Assembly: GCF_004362015.1 (NCBI RefSeq)
Contig: NZ_SNWW01000001.1
Location: forward strand, 793,288-857,287
DNA from: Flavobacterium chryseum
Lineage (GTDB): Bacteria; Bacteroidota; Bacteroidia; Flavobacteriales; Flavobacteriaceae
DNA length: 64,000 nucleotides
Reading direction: 5' to 3'
Shown here one piece after another: positions 43,272 through 52,207 of the stretch. Within the stretch, counting starts at the first letter, position 1, and the number at the start of each line of letters is the position of its first letter. The notes beneath the pieces are model-generated. The model did no database searches, was not told the origin of the DNA, and was given only the letters and a program-made list of their open reading frames with translations. Made by a program: the position numbers and the translations under genes.

Positions 43272-46200
43272 TTAAAAATACGCGCGAAGCTGAACATTAC
43301 CCGTATGAACCGTTTTTCCAGTTTCACTTTTTCGTCCCTGATAATTCAAATTCACATCTAAAAACTGCGTGATGTTCTTCTGTAAAAGCAATTTCCATAC
43401 TAAATTTTGTCCCGCCTGAAGCCCTTCCAGCATCTGAAATCCTACCGATGAAAATTCATTTCCGTCAAACTTATTTTCATAAAAAGAAAACTCACCATTC
43501 ACCGTTACTTTTTTATCTCCCGCATACGAGAAAGAAGTTCCAAGGCGATTTTGTTCTAAAGTTTCAAAATTTCCAATCTGGTTTTTCTTGTTTTGCAATT
43601 CATAAAAGAAATCCAGACTCGTGTTTTTCGAAAACAAATAACTGATTTTTGGTGCAATTTGATACCCTTCCAAATCATAATTCTTCTCTGTAAAATCTTC
43701 AGAAACCAAATTTGTTTTTATTATTTTGGTAAAGAAATTGAACAACCAGCTTTTTTGATACAAATGTGTATACTGTAATTGATGCGAATTATTAGTGACA
43801 TTTTGAGACCCGATCGAAAGCAGATTTTTTCCTTTATTAATAAGGTAAGAATACGTTACGGAATGTTTCTGTTTTCCACGATTATAATATAAACTGTTTC
43901 TGAAACTCGAGTTCAGTCCCAAAACATTTTCTTCAGAAGAACTAAACGGATTCAGCTCTAAACGATCGCCATCACTTTTTACCTTTCGGTCCATAATAAA
44001 CGAAGTCTGATTGTAAAAATATGAAGCCACTTTTTTAAAACCCGTTTTATTTTGCCATTGCAACGGATTCAGTGTAACCGATTGTGAAAATTTATTTTGA
44101 TTGGTTTTAATATAAATCTGATTCGGTAAAAAGATTCTAATAAACTTCGCCTGATCCGGAAAAGGAGCAACTTCAAACTCTTCCAATTCCTGAATTCCGT
44201 TGCCGTTATAATCATTCCAGGTATAAACACCTTGTCCGGTTGGTACTTCGATATATGTAAATTCCTGTTGCGCAATAGTTCCTGAACTCGTTTCGTAAGC
44301 CGTTCCTATTTGCATAAACTGATTAAAAAATCGGTCGTTGTATAGAATTCTCGAATTTAATGAAGGCTCATTTTTACGCGAAACATCCGTAAAATTTAAA
44401 GTTCGATAACTGGCATAAACCGCCAGATCTGTTTTTTTATTCTGGATCAGTTTCGATTTCAAAACATACATTTTAGAATCGTTTACATGTTGCAGCAAAC
44501 CATTTTGCAAACTGTCGTTGCGACGTTGTAAGTAACCCAATTCTACAAAAACTTTGGTACTGTCGCCACGGCCAACAAAAACTCCATATTCTGAAAATCT
44601 CTGGCTCAAGGCCGAAAACTGGTTCGTAACTTTATCTTTTTCCTGGTTATCTTCGATCTGAATACTACCGCCAACCCAGTTTTTACCGAAATGATATTTG
44701 GTTTTGGCTAAATTCCGAATAAATTTTGAAGTAGAATTTGTAGCATCCGTATTTAAAAAACTTCCCTGATTTTGAATCGTCCATTTATTCAATTTAAAAA
44801 AAGCATTTGCTGTATGTCTTGATCCTGAATAACTTTCGGTAAAATCTAATTTCTCAAATTGGTACGTAAACAAACCAATATTCGAAGTTTCTTTTTTCGA
44901 AAATAAATCAAAATTTAGTCCTGTAACCAACAAACTCTGATTGCCCAGAAGTGTTGTGTTTAAATTCCAATCCCGATTAAATTCAATATTATACAAACGT
45001 TCTACAGATCTAAAATCTTTCTGCACAAACTGATAATTGGCAAAACCATCTAAAGTCCAGTCTCTCGTAAAAAGACGTTTTTTAATGTTGGTTTTAACAG
45101 CAATTCCGTCATTATTAGAATCATCAATCTTAGAAAATGAATTGAGATCGTTGTTGCTCATTGCGATTTCAAAATCGATCAACGTTTTTTTATTCGGATT
45201 GTATTTTCCTAAAAAAGTAGCAACCTGAATTTTTATTGGTGCAACGAGTTTTACAATTGGTTCGTAATTTCCCTGCAAAACACCATTTACAGGCGCAACA
45301 TATTCGTAAATACGTTCGACAGAATTATTGTTTTGAATGATGTAATTCCCAAGATTATTGCCAACAAGACTAAACTTTACATTGTATAAAACATCAGTAG
45401 GAACATTCGAATATTCATAAACATCAACCGAATTGAGAAGGATTTTTTTATACAAAATCTTTTTATCAGCGTAAGCCTCTTCATAAGCAGAAGGCGCCAC
45501 CATTAAATTTTGATCGTCTCCTGCCTGACTTAAAAGCTGAACCTGATCTTTAGAAAGATTTTGTTGCAGAGGCTGGTTTTTTAAATCATTTTCAGAATAC
45601 AAATAACCACCAAAACTCCAGTTTTTATTCTCGTGCGTTGCGCCGGCGTACGTAACCATTCGGTTATAATTTCTTTCAGAATATTGATATTCAATAGAAA
45701 TACGCATTTCAGAAGTAATTGTAAAAAGCGATGTAAAAACAATTTCACCGGCATTGTAATCAATAACATAATCGTTGTTTTCGCCACGTTTCAGCAAAAC
45801 GCCATTTACATAAACACGCTCAGAACCTGAAATAACCAGAACATACAATTCTCCGTTTTGGCCTTTCAATTTATACGGGCCCTGATTGCCTTCCTGACCT
45901 GTAAAAGTACTTTTGGCATATTGTCCCTTTACAAAAGCAACCGATGCAAAAACATTGGTTTTACTCTCCTCTGTATCAAAATCAACACTTGTCGAAAGTC
46001 CCTGAACTTTTTTATTGAAATTCAGGAATTGTGTTTTCCGGTTTTCTAAAAACACATCGCCTGCGCGGATGTTCCAGTCATCGCTAAAAAGTTCCATAAA
46101 AATATTATCAAACTGATCCAGCTTTTGCGAATAACCGCCATCCTGCAACGGAATATTACTGTCCTGAAGTGAAGCCCGTAAACTCACTTTATCAGATATT

Positions 46201-46703
46201 TTTCCTGTAATCTGAAGATCTAAATTTGAATTTAAAACCGTATTCTGATTGTTTCCAACTGTTACGCCTCGCGTAATGCTTCCGGAAGTATTTAAACCAT
46301 CAAACGGAGTGACTTTTTTAGCATTGGCGTTTTCAAGTTTGTATAATTTCTCCGTTCCAACATCATTACTCACAACCTGGCTTTCATTGTAAATTCCGTA
46401 TTCTTTCGTTATGAAATCAGGATATCTTAAATAATTGACAATTAAAGTATCAGAAGCAACATTGAATTTTTCATTTAAAAGTAAAGTTCCTTTTTGAAAA
46501 TCGATTTTATAAAAAGTAGAATCGACTGGTTCGTTACGTGAATTTAAAAGCTCGAAAAAACTCGAATTAATACTGAATTTTTCAAGGTGAATTGTGTCTC
46601 GCGTTGCAATTACTTTTTTGGTTTGATACGATGATTCCGTTTCCTGAGCCTGAAGACCAGAAAACCAAATAAGCACCGTAAAAAACAGTAATTTTTTCAA
46701 CAT
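43272..46703 (-). CDS. Large outer-membrane beta-barrel protein of unknown function
   Basis: 1143 residues with a signal peptide (MLKKLLFFTVLIWFSGLQAQ). The N-terminal 130 residues are a beta domain (TRDTIHLEKFSINSSFFELL). Then SGSITRGVTVGNNQNTVLNS and ISDKVSLRASLQDSNIPLQD, LFSDDWNIRAGDVFLENRK resemble the strand-and-plug segments of the SprA translocon, though this protein is about half that length. From about 330 on, alternating barrel strands continue to GNVQLRAYF with terminal Phe. It is probably a big outer-membrane barrel; role unknown. SprA itself is not in this window. Confidence 0.72.
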   Translation of the reverse strand: MLKKLLFFTVLIWFSGLQAQETESSYQTKKVIATRDTIHLEKFSINSSFFELLNSRNEPVDSTFYKIDFQKGTLLLNEKFNVASDTLIVNYLRYPDFITKEYGIYNESQVVSNDVGTEKLYKLENANAKKVTPFDGLNTSGSITRGVTVGNNQNTVLNSNLDLQITGKISDKVSLRASLQDSNIPLQDGGYSQKLDQFDNIFMELFSDDWNIRAGDVFLENRKTQFLNFNKKVQGLSTSVDFDTEESKTNVFASVAFVKGQYAKSTFTGQEGNQGPYKLKGQNGELYVLVISGSERVYVNGVLLKRGENNDYVIDYNAGEIVFTSLFTITSEMRISIEYQYSERNYNRMVTYAGATHENKNWSFGGYLYSENDLKNQPLQQNLSKDQVQLLSQAGDDQNLMVAPSAYEEAYADKKILYKKILLNSVDVYEYSNVPTDVLYNVKFSLVGNNLGNYIIQNNNSVERIYEYVAPVNGVLQGNYEPIVKLVAPIKIQVATFLGKYNPNKKTLIDFEIAMSNNDLNSFSKIDDSNNDGIAVKTNIKKRLFTRDWTLDGFANYQFVQKDFRSVERLYNIEFNRDWNLNTTLLGNQSLLVTGLNFDLFSKKETSNIGLFTYQFEKLDFTESYSGSRHTANAFFKLNKWTIQNQGSFLNTDATNSTSKFIRNLAKTKYHFGKNWVGGSIQIEDNQEKDKVTNQFSALSQRFSEYGVFVGRGDSTKVFVELGYLQRRNDSLQNGLLQHVNDSKMYVLKSKLIQNKKTDLAVYASYRTLNFTDVSRKNEPSLNSRILYNDRFFNQFMQIGTAYETSSGTIAQQEFTYIEVPTGQGVYTWNDYNGNGIQELEEFEVAPFPDQAKFIRIFLPNQIYIKTNQNKFSQSVTLNPLQWQNKTGFKKVASYFYNQTSFIMDRKVKSDGDRLELNPFSSSEENVLGLNSSFRNSLYYNRGKQKHSVTYSYLINKGKNLLSIGSQNVTNNSHQLQYTHLYQKSWLFNFFTKIIKTNLVSEDFTEKNYDLEGYQIAPKISYLFSKNTSLDFFYELQNKKNQIGNFETLEQNRLGTSFSYAGDKKVTVNGEFSFYENKFDGNEFSSVGFQMLEGLQAGQNLVWKLLLQKNITQFLDVNLNYQGRKSETGKTVHTGNVQLRAYF

Positions 46704-46893
46704 AAGGATTGTAACTCTGAAAAGCCAAAAGTAGTATTTATAATTGGTAAATTTTGAGGCTTATAAGAAAACAGACATTGAACAAAGCGAGAATAATAGA
46801 GCGAGATAGCTAATTTAAAAAAGATAAAATAATTATTTGCGAATTGCTTTTTTATAGAATATTTCTTACGTTTATAATGTTTAAATTTTAGAT

Positions 46894-47243
46894 ATGAACA
46901 TTATTATAGGAAATAAACTAAAACACTTGCGCAAAGCCAAAAATCTCTCGCAAGAACAGGCAGCTGATTTTTATGCATTTCAAATTCTGCTTATGCCCGA
47001 ATGGAACGCGGAGAAAGTACTTCGTGGGCCAATCATTTTACTAAAATCTGTGAAGTGTTTGAAATAAATCCGGAAGATTTGGTGAAAAGAGACTGGATGC
47101 CTTCGCTCTATGAAAATTTGGTAAACGAAGAAAATTTAACAGAAAATGAAACAATCCGTATTTATAAAAAAATAAAACAATATGAATTGCAGATTGAAGA
47201 TCTAAAAAACATAATTAGCCATTTAAATAAAGGCAAAAACTAA
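46894..47243 (+). pseudogene. XRE-family transcriptional regulator, broken by a one-base frameshift
   Basis: The first frame (ATG 46894) reads MNIIIGNKLKHLRKAKNLSQ EQAAD, the start of an XRE helix-turn-helix. The second frame, from about 46971, reads LCISNSAYARMERGESTSWA and runs to a stop at 47243 through KICEVFEINPEDLVKRD. Joining them at the T5 run at 46968-46972 with one additional T restores an intact domain of about 115 residues (AAD-FLCISNSAYARMERGE). A C-terminal coiled coil (ENETIRIYKKIKQYELQIED) follows. The cause may be a real deletion, a sequencing error in the homopolymer, or phase variation. As written, translation from 46894 stops at 47067 after 57 codons. Confidence 0.75.
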
Positions 47244-47244
47244 A

Positions 47245-47280
47245 AAAGAAAGGCCTCGCCAATCAGCGAAGCCTTTCTTA
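47245..47280. terminator. Bidirectional terminator between the XRE gene and aspartokinase
   Basis: Arms AAAGAAAGGCCTCGC and GCGAAGCCTTTCTTA with loop CAATCA (one mismatch), A run before, T-rich after. It serves both converging genes, showing that the XRE locus is still framed as a transcription unit. Confidence 0.75.
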
Positions 47281-47318
47281 AATATATTTGAATTGTATAA
47301 TTAACTTATAAAGAAGAT

Positions 47319-48578
47319 TTAGTTAATCTCTTTAGTAACAATTTGCATTGTTTCACGGCTTACTTGTTTAAGCAAAACAGCTTTGTTTTCTTCGACCGTT
47401 TGTGCGGCATTTTCTGTAAAATGGCGAATCGTGTACAAAGTCACATTTTCGCTATAATCTACTTTGAATTTTTTCGAAAGAATCGCATTCAAGTCATTGA
47501 AATTTTCAAACTTATCTTCTACACAAACAGAAAAACTAATAGCAGAATTCTGAATTAAGTTTACTTTGATTTTAAATTCATGAAACAAAGCAAAAATCTC
47601 GCTGATATTTTCCTCCATAATAAAAGAGAAATCTATAGACGAAAGCGAAATCAATAACTGGTTTCTTTTTACAATAAAACACGGATATTGCGGTTCTAAA
47701 TCGACACCTTTAGAAACACAAGTTCCTTTTAATAACGGGTTGATAAACGATTTTACGTATAACGGAATTTCTTTTTTCTGCAAAGGCTGTAACGTTTTTG
47801 GGTGAATAACCGTCGCGCCGTAGAAAGCCAATTCGATAGCTTCACGATACGAAATTTGGTTTAGCAAACTCGCATTTTCAAAATAGCGCGGATCGGCATT
47901 CATAACTCCGGGAACGTCTTTCCAGATGGTTACGCTTTCGGCATTTAAGCAATACGCAAAAATTCCCGCCGTATAGTCAGAACCTTCACGGCCTAAAGTT
48001 GTAGTGAAATTATTTTCGTCAGCACCTAAAAATCCTTGTGTGATATTTAATGTTTTTCTAGGAACATTTTTACTGATAAGTTGTTGCGTTGTTTCCCAAT
48101 CTACTTCTGCATCTCTGTAGTTTGCATTGGTTTTAATGAAATTACGAACATCCAGCCAGTGTGTTTTAATGCCACTAAAATTCATAAAATGACTTAAAAT
48201 TGTAGTCGAAATCAATTCTCCAAAACTTACAATCTGGTCGTACACAAAATTATAATTTGGCGATTTATTGTGCGCCAGGAAATATTCTAATTCAGAAAAC
48301 TGCTCTTTTACAGCAGTAAAAACAGCGTGTTTTTCATCATCAAATAAATCCATTATTATTTGATTGTGATATTTTTTAATTTCCTGTACAGATGAATTTA
48401 ACTCTGCCGGTTTATCAAAATAATTCTTGATAACAACCTCAAGAGCATTTGTGGTTTTCCCCATTGCCGAAACGACTAAAATCACATCTTCATAACCCAC
48501 TTTTTGTAAAACGTCGTATACGTTTCTAATTCCTTCAGCATCTTTTACCGATGCACCACCAAATTTAAATACTCTCAT
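47319..48578 (-). CDS. lysC: Aspartate kinase
   Basis: 419 residues from ATG 48578 (MRVFKFGGASVKDAEGIRN); an upstream ATG at 48626 lies in repeat-like TTTTAGATT sequence and is rejected. It phosphorylates aspartate at the entry to lysine, threonine and methionine synthesis. Kinase motifs: KFGGASVKD, SFGELISTTILS, TQGFLGADENNFTTTLGREGSDYTAGIF, WKDVPGVMNADPR and YREAIELAFYGATVIHPKTL. The C-terminal ACT-type regulatory part (from about 305) is short and divergent, so feedback control cannot be predicted. Monofunctional (no homoserine dehydrogenase domain). Confidence 0.9.
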   Translation of the reverse strand: MRVFKFGGASVKDAEGIRNVYDVLQKVGYEDVILVVSAMGKTTNALEVVIKNYFDKPAELNSSVQEIKKYHNQIIMDLFDDEKHAVFTAVKEQFSELEYFLAHNKSPNYNFVYDQIVSFGELISTTILSHFMNFSGIKTHWLDVRNFIKTNANYRDAEVDWETTQQLISKNVPRKTLNITQGFLGADENNFTTTLGREGSDYTAGIFAYCLNAESVTIWKDVPGVMNADPRYFENASLLNQISYREAIELAFYGATVIHPKTLQPLQKKEIPLYVKSFINPLLKGTCVSKGVDLEPQYPCFIVKRNQLLISLSSIDFSFIMEENISEIFALFHEFKIKVNLIQNSAISFSVCVEDKFENFNDLNAILSKKFKVDYSENVTLYTIRHFTENAAQTVEENKAVLLKQVSRETMQIVTKEIN

Positions 48579-48642
48579 TTTTAATTTTAGATTTTTAATT
48601 TTAGATTTCAGATTGAATGAAATCAAGTATTCCCTTATGTTT

Positions 48643-48708
48643 TTTTGCCACGAATTCCACTAATTTTCACCAATTAATTCGCGCCAATTAGTGGAATTCG
48701 TGGCAAAA
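48643..48708. repeat. Palindromic element, CCAC family, copy 2
   Basis: Perfect 23-bp arms (48643-48665 and 48686-48708; tip TTTTGCCACGAATTCCAC) with a 20-nt loop that contains CACCAATTAA. Copy 1 at 4507-4579 has the same tip word TGCCAC and the same loop word. It lies between aspartokinase and the GNAT gene and could end GNAT transcription. Confidence 0.75.
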
Positions 48709-48716
48709 TATATATT

Positions 48717-49190
48717 TTATAATTTCTCCAGAAAAGAGTTAATCCCAGCTTCGTCCATTTGTACAACTTGCCAGCCTTGAAGGATTTTTGCTCCTGAATT
48801 TTCGTAGAATTTTACAGCCGGCGTATTCCAGTCGAGAACATTCCATTCTACTCTTCGAACATTATCTCTTTTTCCCTGTTTCATGATTTCAGCATAAAGT
48901 GCAGATCCTAAACCAGTACCGCGCATTTTTTCTTTCACTATTAAATCTTCAAGATGAATCGTTTTTCCTTTCCAGGTAGAGTAGCGGTAATAATAAAGTG
49001 CAATTCCTACAATTTCTTTTTCAAGTTCTGCAACAAAAACATGAAACAAAGGTTTTTCACCAAAACCATCCCGAACCAGATCAGCTTCTGTTATAACAAC
49101 TGCTTCAGGTTCTTTTTCGAATATTGCCAGTTCTTGTATTAACCCCAAAACGGCTTTCATGTCTTCGGGATTTCCTTTTCTAATATTCAT
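48717..49190 (-). CDS. GNAT-family N-acetyltransferase
   Basis: 157 residues, cytoplasmic. The GNAT fold is recognised from the start IRKGNPEDMKAVLGLIQELA, the IHLEDLIVKEKMRGTGLGSALYAEI segment with the acetyl-CoA pyrophosphate loop RGTGLGS (an R/Q-x-x-G-x-G/A type), and NTPAVKFYENSGAKILQGWQ. It is of the kind related to spermidine/diamine acetyltransferases (size 157 and EWNVLDWNTPAVKFY), but the substrate is uncertain. It stands alone. Confidence 0.88.
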   Translation of the reverse strand: MNIRKGNPEDMKAVLGLIQELAIFEKEPEAVVITEADLVRDGFGEKPLFHVFVAELEKEIVGIALYYYRYSTWKGKTIHLEDLIVKEKMRGTGLGSALYAEIMKQGKRDNVRRVEWNVLDWNTPAVKFYENSGAKILQGWQVVQMDEAGINSFLEKL

Positions 49191-49452
49191 ATATTACAGT
49201 AATTATTTTTTGTTATATGTTGACTTTTTTCTTTTGCAATGCGTCTGTTTAACACAGAAGATTTTAAAAAAGGCAATTTCCTATATTCTTATTATTAATC
49301 AGTTATTAGCTAAATATGTATTTTTTTATGCAATATTTTCAGCTTTAATTAGCAAATATACAATAGTGGCAAACTAACGAAATAATTTTTAAACCATTCT
49401 CACAAAAAAAACGATATTTGTGACTTAAAATTAAAACTACAACGATATAGTA

Positions 49453-50460
49453 ATGGAAGAACGCAATAAAACACTAGGAGAGTTTATTATTGAGAACCAA
49501 AAAGCATTTCAGTATTCGTCGGGAGAGCTTTCCCGAATTATCAACTCTATACGTTTGGCAGCCAAGGTTGTAAACTATAAAGTAAACAAAGCCGGATTGG
49601 TGGATATTATTGGCGCTGCCGGCGAGCAAAATATTCAGGGAGAAGACCAGCAAAAATTAGATGTGTATGCCAACGAAGTATTTATCCAGACGTTAATAAA
49701 CCGTGAGATTGTCTGTGGAATTGCTTCGGAAGAAAATGACGAATTTATTACTGTCAAGGGGAGCGACAACAGTAATAATAACAAATATGTCATTTTAATG
49801 GATCCGCTTGACGGCTCGTCTAATATTGATGTGAATGTTTCTCTTGGAACTATTTTTTCGGTTTTTAGAAGAATTACACCAATTGGAACTCCGGTTACAA
49901 GTGAAGATTTTCTACAGCCCGGAATTAATCAGGTGGCGGCAGGTTATGTAATTTACGGAACTTCGACAATGTTGGTGTATACAACAGGACACGGTGTAAA
50001 CGGATTTACGTTAAATCCGGCAATCGGAACATTTTATCTTTCACATCCGAATATGACATTCCCGAAAGACGGACATATTTATTCGGTAAACGAAGGAAAT
50101 TATGTGCATTTTCCGCAAGGCGTAAAAAACTACATAAAATATTGTCAGCGCGAAGAAGAAGACAGACCTTATACTTCAAGATATATCGGAAGTCTGGTTT
50201 CTGATTTTCATAGAAATATGATCAAAGGCGGAATTTATTTATATCCAACGAGTTCAAAAGCACCAAAAGGAAAATTACGTTTATTGTACGAATGTAATCC
50301 AATGGCTTTTATTGCAGAACAGGCAGGCGGAAAAGCAACAGACGGTTTTGGAAGAATTATGGAAATCCAGCCAACTGAATTGCACGAAAGAGTTCCGTTT
50401 TTCTGTGGAAGTTATAATATGGTCGAAAAAGCGGAGCAATTTATGGCGGAGGCACAATAA
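49453..50460 (+). CDS. fbp: Fructose-1,6-bisphosphatase, class I
   Basis: 335 residues. Gluconeogenic enzyme removing the C1 phosphate from fructose-1,6-bisphosphate. The metal-binding signature is [51 protein letters not shown] and [34 protein letters not shown] and the [18 protein letters not shown] loop are all typical of class I. Full length. A GATATTTG at about 49413 may be the -7 element. Ended by a palindromic element and a terminator. Confidence 0.96.
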   Translation: MEERNKTLGEFIIENQKAFQYSSGELSRIINSIRLAAKVVNYKVNKAGLVDIIGAAGEQNIQGEDQQKLDVYANEVFIQTLINREIVCGIASEENDEFITVKGSDNSNNNKYVILMDPLDGSSNIDVNVSLGTIFSVFRRITPIGTPVTSEDFLQPGINQVAAGYVIYGTSTMLVYTTGHGVNGFTLNPAIGTFYLSHPNMTFPKDGHIYSVNEGNYVHFPQGVKNYIKYCQREEEDRPYTSRYIGSLVSDFHRNMIKGGIYLYPTSSKAPKGKLRLLYECNPMAFIAEQAGGKATDGFGRIMEIQPTELHERVPFFCGSYNMVEKAEQFMAEAQ

Positions 50461-50473
50461 CAAAAATAATTTC

Positions 50474-50535
50474 ACCATTAAGAGAGTAAGTAAAATTAAG
50501 TTTTTAGCCTTAATGAATCTTAATATCTTAATGGT
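50474..50535. repeat. Palindromic element, ACCATTAAGA family, copy 2
   Basis: Arms ACCATTAAGA (50474-50483) and TCTTAATGGT (50526-50535) are exact complements; the interior has weaker pairing TTAAGTTT/CCTTAATGAATC. The tips equal those of the element at 21855-21953. It lies just behind the fbp stop and before the terminator. Confidence 0.6.
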
Positions 50536-50540
50536 AATAT

Positions 50541-50576
50541 CAAAAAAAAAAGCTCCAATTAAGGAGCTTTTTTTTA
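50541..50576. terminator. Bidirectional terminator between fbp and the TerB-like gene
   Basis: Arms AAAAAGCTCC and GGAGCTTTTT with loop AATTAA, long A run before and T run after. Same stem as the terminators at 32985 and 34844. Confidence 0.8.
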
Positions 50577-51005
50577 TTTATGCATATGTTGCATTTCGTA
50601 AACAAAAGTGTCTGCATCTACTTTTTTATCTACTAATGATAATGCTTTTGCTATGATATAATTTACGTTGCTTGGCGTAAAACCTAAAGCAATTCCTAAT
50701 TTTCTTAACATTACTTCCTGCTGATCTTCTAAATGGTGATCTACATGTACCATTCTCGTTAAATCGTATAAACGCTCTAAGCGCTGAACGTGTAAATAAG
50801 GCGGGTTAATTGGGTATTTTAAAGGATCGTTAAGAATTTCTTCGTATTCAGTCTCTGAAATTTCTAAACGTGAAGCTAATTTATCCAAGAAACTTTTTTC
50901 TTCAGGATGCACTACGCCGTCTGCTAAAGCTACACGAACAATAGCTGAAAAGTGACCTTTGTTTCTTTGTTTGAATTCGCTATCGAATAAATCTGAAAAT
51001 GACAT
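50574..51005 (-). CDS. TerB-like family protein
   Basis: 143 residues from ATG 51005 (MSFSDLFDSEFKQRNKGHFS). All-helical TerB-type domain: FSAIVRVALADGVVHPEEKSFLDKLA with the acidic D-G-x-x-x-x-E pattern thought to bind metal, SETEYEEILNDPLKYP and a second acidic helix MVHVDHHLEDQQEVMLRKLG. TerB proteins are linked to tellurite resistance in other bacteria, but stand-alone copies like this one have no proven role. No other ter gene lies near. The stop codon lies inside the bidirectional terminator. Confidence 0.83.
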   Translation of the reverse strand: MSFSDLFDSEFKQRNKGHFSAIVRVALADGVVHPEEKSFLDKLASRLEISETEYEEILNDPLKYPINPPYLHVQRLERLYDLTRMVHVDHHLEDQQEVMLRKLGIALGFTPSNVNYIIAKALSLVDKKVDADTFVYEMQHMHK

Positions 51006-51176
51006 AATTATAGAGTTTTTTATCACGCAAATATAAATCTTATTTTAAATTATTAATTTTAATTTTCTCATAAAATTTAACTTATTTTTCTGCGTTGATT
51101 TAATATCGGGGTTTCTTTAATTTTCAAAATTAATCGTAAGTTTACAACCCCTTAATCAATTAATACCATTTTACCT

Positions 51177-51770
51177 ATGTCAGAATTTTGGATTTATTTT
51201 CAGATAGGATTAAAGCACGTTTTAGATATTCACGCTTACGATCACGTTCTTTTTTTAATCGCATTAACAGTTCCGTACACCTTTAAAGACTGGAAACGCA
51301 TTTTGCTTTTGGTTTCTGTTTTTACAATTGGACATACTTTGGCTTTATTGCTTTCTGTTTTTGGAATCGTTGCCGTAAAAGTAAGCCTTGTTGAGTTTTT
51401 AATTCCCATTACAATCTTAATAACCGCTTTTTATCATCTCTTTACAGCAGGAAAAGCAGCTAAAAATGATGGTTTGAATCTGATATTCTTCGTAACCTTG
51501 TTTTTTGGAATTATTCACGGACTTGGATTCTCAAATTATTTTAAGACTATTTTGGGAGGTTCAGCAACATCAAAATTAGTACCTTTAGGGGAATTTGCAT
51601 TAGGGATTGAAGCCGCACAAATCGTGGTGGTTTTTGTAGTTTTAGTGCTATCATATATAGTACAAACCGTATTTCGTTTTTCAAAACGCGATTGGGCACT
51701 TGTAATGTCGGCTTTTATAGTTGGAGTTGTTATTCCGATGATTGTAGAAAGCCCTATTTGGAACAGATAA
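51177..51770 (+). CDS. HupE/UreJ-family membrane protein
   Basis: 197 residues, six to seven membrane helices. HupE/UreJ signatures: LKHVLDIHAYDHVLFLIALT near the N-terminus, FTIGHTLALLLSVFGIVA and FGIIHGLGFSNYFK with conserved histidines that could bind nickel or cobalt. Characterised relatives are metal permeases; no urease or hydrogenase genes are present here, so the substrate is open. Followed after 5 bp by the deaminase gene, so probably co-transcribed with it and the S41 protease. Confidence 0.82.
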   Translation: MSEFWIYFQIGLKHVLDIHAYDHVLFLIALTVPYTFKDWKRILLLVSVFTIGHTLALLLSVFGIVAVKVSLVEFLIPITILITAFYHLFTAGKAAKNDGLNLIFFVTLFFGIIHGLGFSNYFKTILGGSATSKLVPLGEFALGIEAAQIVVVFVVLVLSYIVQTVFRFSKRDWALVMSAFIVGVVIPMIVESPIWNR

Positions 51771-51775
51771 ATTAA

Positions 51776-52207
51776 ATGGAAGTAAAAAAATTAAACAAAT
51801 ACGATAAAGCGTATCTTCGAATTGCAAAAGAATGGAGTTTGCTCTCGTATTGCAAACGTAAACAAGTGGGCGCGATTATTGTAAAAGACAGAATGATTAT
51901 TTCTGACGGATACAACGGTACGCCATCAGGATTTGAAAATTGCTGCGAAGACGAAGAAGGATTAACACGCTGGGACGTTTTGCATGCCGAGGCCAATGCA
52001 ATCTTAAAAGTAGCCCGCTCAACACAATCCTGCGAAGGAGCCACGTTGTATATTACACTTTCGCCTTGCAAGGAATGCAGTAAATTGATACATCAGTCCG
52101 GAATAAAAAGAGTAGTGTATCAGGATGGTTATCGTGACGACTCAGGAATTCAGTTTTTAATAAAAGCAGGTATTGAAGTCGAGCATATTCCTGTTTTAGA
52201 AGAATAA
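51776..52207 (+). CDS. Deoxycytidylate (dCMP) deaminase family protein
   Basis: 143 residues, zinc-dependent cytidine/deoxycytidylate deaminase fold. The catalytic motif is HAEANAIL (HxE, zinc His and proton-shuttle Glu) followed by LSPCKECSKLIHQSG (PCxxC zinc cysteines). DGYNGTPSGFENC upstream is the substrate-binding segment typical of dCMP deaminase, so it would make dUMP for thymidylate synthesis. The stop codon overlaps the ATG of the next gene (TAATG). Confidence 0.9.
   Translation: MEVKKLNKYDKAYLRIAKEWSLLSYCKRKQVGAIIVKDRMIISDGYNGTPSGFENCCEDEEGLTRWDVLHAEANAILKVARSTQSCEGATLYITLSPCKECSKLIHQSGIKRVVYQDGYRDDSGIQFLIKAGIEVEHIPVLEE

Noticed and set aside
46960..46980. Programmed -1 frameshift in the XRE gene
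   Set aside because: The zero-frame codons TTT TAT after GAT allow only the TTT-decoding tRNA to slip back; the TAT-decoding tRNA does not pair with TTA, and no downstream stem or pseudoknot was noticed. A one-base deletion is simpler.
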